Positions 54,501 through 63,500 of a stretch of DNA of 64,000 bases are shown one piece after another. Position 1 is the first letter of the stretch, and each line of letters begins with the position of its first letter. Below the pieces are notes generated by a model that did not search any database, was not told the DNA's origin, and was given only the letters and a program-made list of their open reading frames with translations. The translations under genes were made by a program, and so were the position numbers. Source of the stretch: Reticulitermes lucifugus (Eukaryota > Arthropoda > Insecta > Blattodea > Rhinotermitidae); NCBI GenBank assembly GCA_026260175.1, contig JAKCWW010001734.1, forward strand, positions 1-64,000, written 5' to 3'.

Positions 54501-57500
54501 ACCTTTGCAGATATACCAAGTGCAGGCTCAGGTCCTGTGAGTGGATGTGAGGAGCCTTGTCTGGCTAACTGATCAGCTATTTCATTTCCATCAATTCCCA
54601 TGTGTCCTGGCACCCATACCATTTGGATCCTGTTATGTTTTGCCAGTTTCACCAGGGATTGATGGCAGTCCCAGACTAATTTGGAATTTATCTGGAAGCT
54701 ATCAAGGGCCTTGATGNNNNNNNNNNNNNNNNNNNNNNNNNNNNNNNNNNNNNNNNNNNNNNNNNNNNNNNNNNNNNNNNNNNNNNNNNNNNNNNNNNNN
54801 NNNNNNNNNNNNNNNNNNNGTGGTGTGGAGCCCAAGACTGAAGCTGTGCCCCCTTCTCAAGCCCCATCTATACAACCCAGCATCAGTGCCTTTATTGGTC
54901 TTGGACCCATCTGTGTACCAGACCAGGCCCCCTGTGTTGTCTGGGTTTGAACCCGTTCTGCAATTCACACTTGTCAGGGAACTTGACTGTGAATGGCTTG
55001 TGGCATGCATATCTGGGAAGCATCCTGTCAGACCCAATCTGTAGGATGGGTTTTTGCTCCATATCCCAAGATTTTTTGGTGTGACCAAAGTTAGTGGATT
55101 TAGGTTTCCACTGTTGGTTACACATTAGCCTGTAGATACCTGCCTGGAACCTCCACCTCAATCATCACATGAAGAGGAGGAAGTCCCAGGAGGACCTCCA
55201 TTGCAGCTGTTGGGGTTGTCTGCATTGCCACAGCAATAGCCAGACAGACGTCTCTGTATCTTACTGAGCTCTGTCCTATTGACATTGTATCTGACCCTCG
55301 GCCACCGAACCGTGGAGCCATAGGTCAATACGGGTCTGTTCACCATGGTGTGGTTCCAATGCACCACCCTGGGTTTCAGATCCCAGGTTTTACCAAATAT
55401 GCCCTTACAGGCCCAAAAAGCCCTGTAGGCCTTATTCATCACATTTTTCATCTGTGCCTTCCATGTCAATCCCTTGTCCAGAATAAGTCCAAGGTATTTG
55501 ACCTCGGTAGTCAGCTGCAATGTGTGTTCATAGAGGGTTGGTTCCTTTAAGCCCCTTAAATCTCTCTTCCGGTGAATGGTACTATCACCATCTTTTGTGG
55601 ATTGATAGACAGCTGTGTCTTATCACACCACTGTTGTACCATACTCAAAACCTCGTGTAGAAGCTCTGAGACAGTGTTTGGGAATTTTCCGTGGATAAGG
55701 ATAGCAATATCATCTGCATATCCCAGTGTATAGTAGCCATTCCCATTGAGTCCTCCTATGAGTTTGTCCACAACCAGGCTCCACAGCAGAGGCGATAGAA
55801 CGCCCTCTGCGGACAGCCCCCGGCCACAGACCCCTCCAGAGTTTCTCCTACAAGTGTGGCTGTGATTTTCCTGCTGCCCAGCATGGAGCCGATCCAACGA
55901 CAGCTCATGTCTCCAAGCCCATACCGTTTGGCAGCCTTTGTTATGATGTCAAATGAGGTGCTATCAAAAGCTGTCTCCATATCTAGGAAAGCTCCAAGTG
56001 TAACTTTCCTGTTTTCTACTGCTTCCTCTATATGTGTGATCACATGATGCAGTGCAGTTTTAGTGGATGTCCCTGGTTGGTAGGCAAATTGGTATCGATG
56101 TAGGGGGCATAGCCCCAAAATCTCGTCACTAATATGCCTGTCAACTAATTTTTCCATCATTTTCAGCATGGAGGACGATACACCTTAGTCTCGATATAGT
56201 TGGCCTTCCCAGGTTTAGGGATAAACATCACCTTGACCTGTCTCCAAGTTTCGGGTATATACCCTCTTGCTAGGCAGGCTCTAAAGATACAGCACAGATG
56301 AGTCATTAAGTGTTTGACTCCTTGTTGCAAGAGAGCAGGTACAATTCCATCAGTCCCTGCTGATTTAAATGGTTTGAATGTGCTAATCGCCCGTCTTATT
56401 TTAGACAGGTCAATGACCTTTTTAGACAGTTCCCAGTCCTCCCTTTGAGCAGCAAATGCTCTCAGGTTTGGCTGCCTCTGTCCTTCCAAGGTTACTTCTT
56501 CTCCAGCAGACCCTAGAAAATGAACTCTGTGTAGTTCCCTCATGGTCTCTTTTCCAGATTGTGTGTATCGGCTATCAGGTAGTTTAATAGATTCCACCCT
56601 GTTGGCTGACTAATTGACCATGGTCCTCATGAGTCTGGCCCTGTCAGGTACATCCTCGATCCCCCAACAGTAGTCCCTTCAAGAGGAGCGTTTGTCTTTT
56701 CTTATCTCTTTGTTGTAACAGGTGAGGGGCATCTTATATGATTCCCAGTCACCTGTCCTTTTAGCTTGATTAAAAAGCTGTCTTGTTGAAGCTTTAAGAT
56801 GGCTCAGTCCTTTGTTCCACCAAGAAACCGTCCTTGGCAAGAGAGCCAACCTAGCTGGACAGTTTTGTTGATAGGACGAGAGGATGGCCTGTTGCAACAT
56901 GTCAACAGCCAGCTCTGCATCCCGCACCGAGTGTATAACTCTTGATACAACCCCTAGATTTGGCTTCAGGTCTTCCCAATTGGTTCTCTTGGGCTTGCGA
57001 TATGTGAGGCTGGTAACTGCCAGGTCACCCACTTGAAATACTATGTATCTGTGGTCTGACACAGAGATTTCATCAGATACATGCCAATTAGTCACTAGGT
57101 TCCCTATCTTGTCAGTCCCTAGTGTCAAGTCTACAACCTCCTTCCTATTACTAATTACAAAAGTAGGCTCGTTTCTTTATTAAGAATATTAAGATTTGTG
57201 CTAACCAAATATTCCATTAAGAATTCTCCTCATGGATTGATGTCCATGCTCCCCCATATAATGTGATGTGCATTGGCATCACATCCAACGATGAGCTGCA
57301 ATTTATTCCTATTGCAGTAGTCAACGACTTCCCTTGACGCCTTTGACGGGGGTGGTTTATCTGAATCGTAGGGGAGGTATGCCGAGGTAACAATAAGTTC
57401 CCTCTTGCTCCCTCCTCTAATGTAAGTCACTCTCACTGTCGTCACATCCCTAGAACAGGGCTATGACAGTGGAAAGGCATGAACTGTATTCCTGACAAAA

Positions 57501-60500
57501 ATGCAGGATCTAGGAGCAATACCGGGTCCAGCAGAAAACAGTGCTCCCCTTATATTGCGTAACCCCCTTATTCGGTCCCCATAAACCCAGGGTTCCTGAA
57601 TAAGCGCTATATCTATCTCCCCTATAGCAAGTTTTCGGCAAAGGAATGCCATCGCCTCCTTGCTATGGTGCAGACTAATTTGAATAAATTTACATTTTTG
57701 GGGCATCTTGTACCGTTTGTCCTTGACTTTTATCAGATGCTCAATGTCCCTAGGTTTGCTGGGAATACCAGCTCCCAGGGGTGGTTTGCCAGACTGACTG
57801 GCCCCCTGTTGAGCACAACTAGGCAGGTCTTTCTGTAGCACAATGTCCCTGCTTTTGATAGGTTTTTTATTTTGTGTTTTCTCCATAAGAGTCCCACAAG
57901 TATGGGGAAATAATAGTCACCACCCACAGAGCCCCGTACGAGTGGAAGGCATAAATACAACGGGGTGCTGCCTGGTGCCCTGAGGGTATCGTTAATGACA
58001 CTGCTATCACCACCCCAATGCCATGCAGCCCTCGGCACGAAACCTCACACCTTGGTTTGGGCAAACCATTACCCCTATTAGCCGCCTTTAGACGTTACCT
58101 CCCTCCACAACGGGGATGCCAGAGGTTGGTTTTTCGAGGGGCTACATAGGAGTATATGGGACTCAGAATTTTGGAGGTAGTTTTTCTGGAACTGTGATTG
58201 AAATTAAGTCTTACTGTGTGTAAATTCAACAATAATACAAAATTGTTAATTGTTTGGTTTATCTTCAAAGGTAATTTGCATCAGATTTTATTTTGGCATA
58301 TTTTTTGACAGGAATTTTTGGTTATCTTCTGACCATATATAATGAAATTTTCCCAAGAAGGAATGTGATTCAAATACTTGTTGAAACAGCTATACTAACT
58401 GAAGATTCTGTGGTTTCTTGTCAGCTTTACTATGAAAATAAAACGTTCCATGAACTCCCTTTTCTCAGCGTGGCTTGTCCCCCTTCACTCACTGTATGAA
58501 AACATAAGGCATCCCTGCCACAGCTCCACCTGAAAGGTTGCAAGCCCAAGGTCACTAATGAGCAAAACACTGAAAAAATGTATGTAAAGGTAACTTTAGA
58601 AAATAACTAAAAATTTCAGCACAATACATATTTGCCCATCAGTTATGTTCAAGAATCAACTGACATAAAATTACATGACATCAAGGAAAAATTACATCAT
58701 ATTTTGATTAACATGGCCTCCAAAATAAGTGAGCCTGCCTGCGATCTGCAAATGGTACTGTGTTGGTCCTCATTGACTATTTTGTAAACTTTTTCCAAAA
58801 TTTTCTTCAGAGGGATGACCTGAATGCTGACGTTTTCTGATTTTTTTAAGTGAGAAGACCCCACAAAAGTATGTGTTCTCTCATGGCATTGTTACCAAAG
58901 GCTGTTCTGAGCATTTAATGCATTTGCAGTAGAGTTTTCCCAAGTTAAAGCAGCTGGGTCATGAAGCTGGCTACTCACCTCCATGTAGTTCTGAGGTTAA
59001 GTGTGTGTTGAGCTATACGTTTCATGTGCATTGATGACATTGTGCTAAATTAAGCACATGGATGTTACCTTTATTAATTGCACATACTTAGTTACTTTTG
59101 GCTCAGATAAGAATAACCTACAATATTTATTCCAGACACCTATATAGCCTTTGCAATTGTATGGGTTAGTCATGTCTCATACAAAGTAAATTAATGTATA
59201 GAAAATCAACTGTGTTGACATATTCATGCCATTTTTGTGTGTTGGCTATCTCTGGCTTGCAGACCCTTCATCTAACATAGCAGTGATGAAATCTAACACA
59301 TGACCTGTTTGAAAGAAACACCCAATCTGCAATAATTATCTTATTTGATCATTCCAACTGCCATAAAATCGTTCAGATATTACTGTAGACCTGTACTGTA
59401 TTTTATTTGGCAAGGATTTCATTATGTTCACATTTGGTAGGGTTTAAAGCATAGCATTAACTAGCTGCGAGCAAAATCTGTGACAATCGTAAGGATGAAA
59501 TGGTAGTTGTTTTCACAGGCTTCTGAATGTTGCAGTGTAATGATTAACACCATGAATTCATATTTCAGAGGTCCTCAATATGTATCTCAGTTGTGACACC
59601 ATCTGTCTTGACTACAGTTTGTCATGGCTTTACTCAGTCCCCAGAACCACATGCCAGAACATCATACTAAATCAGGTTATGACTGCATCCTTTCCACATT
59701 CCTTCCAAATCACCATTCTCAATTGCCTTGTCATTTCTCGTCCTATCTTACATAACCTGCACAGGTGGTATAATGTGATTCAAAAACCAAGAAACAGGAA
59801 TTTGTAGTCATGTCTTGGGTATGTTCTGTCAAACAGTTGGTTACTAGACAAGATGTTTGCAGTGAGAAAGGAATGTGTATATTAATTTAAAGTAATTACT
59901 TCAAAAACTTATAGGTTCTGCGTGAGATTCTTTGGTACTATAAAAATGTAACACATTCTGTTAAAAGAGCATGTAATCTTTTAAAGTGAAGTAGCTGTCC
60001 CATTTTGATAATGTGAGCTAATATATGTATAAGTGATGCTGTAAGATTCAGTTAGTGAATTAATTCATTTTTTTGTTTCAAGTTATAAGTCTGTGTGGAC
60101 ACACCCATATATATATACTGTCACATATTCATGTTTATGTAATTTAAACTTATCACTGAACTTGAACTTCCAGTATATCACTTACTGTAATCACATTGTT
60201 TCAACCTAAGTTCCTTTGACTCTTCTTCAAAAATATGTGCTTCTGAAAATCATTATAAGTGTAAGAGAGAAAATTATTAACGAAGTTGGCCAGCCTTGTA
60301 AGTTGTAGTTTAGCAGTAGGAATAGAAATTTATGATTGTTGATAATTATGGAAACGTGCCATAATGCTTAAATTACAGCCATGACTTTCAAATATGAATA
60401 TAAACATCTTATAAGCATGACCTTGTCATGCCTTCTCTTACAGTTTTTAATGACTTTAAATTTTGAATTTAATTTGTCATATATGCTCGTAATGACCTTG

Positions 60501-63500
60501 TGAAGTGCACAAATATATACTTTTCTTGCTAGGCAAGAAGCTATCAATTACCTGGGATACTACTCGTCTCATGAACAGCTCATGCAGCAGTTGATTCTGG
60601 AGCAAGCTGACAGTGCAGTGCAAAGGATACGTGCAATGGTGTCACAGGGAATGGTGCATTGTCGCAGACACCTGCTGTGGAACAAGCTGCAGTGCTCACC
60701 CTCCCGTGACTGGGAACGTCGTCGAGATAGAGATCGGGAGGAATCATCCAGAGATCAGGTAGGTTCAGCATGTTTCTCTTTAAACCACATTTCACACCTC
60801 TTTCTTCTAATTTAGTCACATGTTTGCTACAGTAATAGAGACATGGTTTTATCCCTTCATCCTTTTCTTCATATGTGGAATATAGTAGGGTAACTTCCAT
60901 TATTAATAAATTTATTACACAGGATTTAAGTGATAGAATTCAGCATTGTTTTTTATGCATTCAGATGTGTAATCCTTACACTAGTATGTAATTTAGAGTA
61001 ATGAAATTAAATGCAGAATTAACACAACTCTCTCTTTTACTGTGATATTGTATATTCTTCCCACATAAGTGTACTCGAAACACACAGGGTGATTGTAGAG
61101 TAAATATATAATGTTAAGTGGCAGTACCCTCTACACAGAGTGCTATATTACCACAATTTTTGCACCATTTCAAAGCCCATACACTACTATTTAGTGGTAG
61201 ATTTCAACATAGGCTCCAGAATTTTGCACACACTTCTGCAACCTGGAAGACACAGACTTGACACTCTTCTGTATGAAGTCAAGAGGAACCATAGCAAAAC
61301 AGTCTCAAATTTGTTGTTTCAGTTTATCAAGGTTCTTGGTTTTGATCAGTAGACTTCCTCTTTGGTGCAACCCTACAAAGACATCACAGAGGCCATTCTG
61401 TTGGTCCTCAACACCCAATCCATCAAATAGGACAATGGTTGTCAAGGCACACACAAACAGGAAGCACAAAATGTGGTGGTGTTTCAGCTTCCATGATGGG
61501 CAGTTCTTCATAAATACGGTATCCCCCTGAGAAACAATGGGCAACATAAAATTGTCAAGTATATTTAAGTAGTACGCACCATTCATTGTGCCTGTATTTA
61601 CTTTACAGTCACCCTATATATATCATATTCCTTAAATTATTTTGTTATATTAGTTGGCAGGACATGGATTAACATACAGCGAGTTTTGTGAACTACGGAA
61701 CCTTGCCATTGTGGAGCCTTTGAGTCAGTTGGATCCACGTCTTTCACCATTGCTGTGTCAGCCCCTTACCTGGTATCAGGCTTTGGCGAAAGTACTGACG
61801 GCAAAGTATGCAGATCACTACCGAATGTTTATGGCACCAGATGGCAATGTTCAACACATTGTCATCTTGCACCCACGCTATATTGAAGCTTTCATGATGC
61901 TGTCTATAGACTTACACTCGTCTCGTGGCGTAAGTTTATTTCATGAGTTTGTGATTGTGGGCTTACAACAGTGTTTTGTGCATTAACTGCTTAATTTAAT
62001 CAGATTACATAGTTTCTCTGTACTTACTAGTTCAGTGTCTTACATATTTTTGTGCAAGAGATTTAAAAAGTGAAGCTGAAGTTACAGAAGCACGTATGTT
62101 GCACAGAAGCAAATTTCTGTACATTTCTAACTTCAGTACTGTATGATTATGAGTAGGTAGCTTCACTTTCGTCCTGAAAGTAATCTCAAGGATAGAATCT
62201 CATTATCCATTATATAAGAGAATAGTTGTGCCCAAAAGTTGCTCTTGGTGTGGCTGAAAAAGTGAATAGGGTGCTGGGAAAGATATTTGGGCCTAAGAGG
62301 GTCGAGGTAACAGGAGACTGGAGGAAATTGCACAGTGAGGAGCTTCATGATTTGTACTCCATACCAAGTATTATCCAAGTGATGAAATTAAGAAGAACAA
62401 GATGGCATAATGTGTGGCACATATGGGGGAGAGGAGGGTTCATACAGGATTTTGGTGAGGAAACCTGAGGGAAAGAACCACTTGGAAGACCTAGGCATAG
62501 ATGGGAGGATAATATTAAAATGGATCTTAAAAGAACTCGGTAGGGATGGTGTGGACTGGATTGATCTGGCTAAGGATAGAGCCAAGTGGCAGGATCTTGT
62601 GAATGGTACTGAACCTTCAGGTTCCATAAAATTTGGGAATTTCTTGAGTAGCTGAGTAATGATTAACCTTTCTAGAAGGATTCTGCTGCATGGAGTCAGT
62701 TGAGCAAATTCTACATTATTAATTTCTTTTTGTTGGTTTTGTAACAGAAGTGACTGCATAAATATTGTGCCACAGAGGAATTAGGATGCTTACGTACCTC
62801 CACCTGCAAGAGTCTTATTTTTATCAAATGTCATAATTTTTCTTTTTGTATTCCTGGTAATTTATTACAATAAAAACAATGTAATACACAGTATAATATA
62901 GGTTAGTTAGTTAGTTAGTTACTTCCTGTCGCTCCTTGCGGAGCATAGGGCCTCCTTTCAGAGGTTTCTTGNTCTGGAAGTGTGCATTCCGTAGTGGGTG
63001 ACCAGTCCACTGACTGCACAATTTCTACTCATCCTGATATAACTGCCAGAGCACAGTATAATATAAATTATCATAAAACAGTATTAATATTTGTCTCTAC
63101 ATGTTTCAGTCAGTCCTGGCCATCCTCAGGGGAACAAGCTGTACATCCTTTACATTGCTGGTAATAGTTAGGAACAATATACATCTTTATGGTTAAATAT
63201 TTGCAGGAAATAAAAAATTTTCTTTTTGTTAAAGTCTAAAAAATAATTATGTCTTCCAGGATATATAGATATTTTGCATGAGGATGGCCAGGATTGGCCA
63301 AAACATGTAGGGACAAATAATACTGTTTTATGATATTTTCTGCTATATTGTGTCTTATGTTCGTTTTATTGTAATAAATGATTCTATAGAGACACAGTCA
63401 GAATGTACTATCAGGTTCCTGGTAAATTTATTGGCTGAACTCCTTCTCTCTCTCTCTCTCTCTCTCTCTCTGCCCCTCCCTCCCACAATGATGCTGAATA

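Larger units (their letters stand above)
54002..58141 (-). mobile_element. Non-LTR retrotransposon with EN, RT and RNase H, 13-bp duplication
   Basis: This element inserted antisense in SZT2 intron 37. Identical ctacataggagta flanks it (53989-54001 and 58142-58154). The minus-strand order is endonuclease ([16 protein letters not shown], then [12 protein letters not shown]), reverse transcriptase ([13 protein letters not shown], then [12 protein letters not shown]), RNase H (YTDGSK, then [15 protein letters not shown]), and a decayed C-terminal tail to about 54090. It ends in TTCTA-type units. This layout belongs to the R1/LOA/I group of insect LINEs. I see no separate ORF1 upstream, so the copy may be 5'-truncated or of a single-ORF type. 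Confidence 0.9.
51635..60532 (+). other. Intron 37 of SZT2 (largest, 8.9 kb)
   Basis: The intron carries two family C elements (52187-52354 and about 52540-52735) and an antisense LINE (54002-58141). The sections 52740-53988 and 58155-60532 show nothing I can assign. Confidence 0.6.

Noticed and set aside
63139-63276. Search for CRISPR-like or bacterial operon structure
   Set aside because: No regularly spaced direct repeats occur here or elsewhere; the paired repeats are inverted arms of a eukaryotic element.
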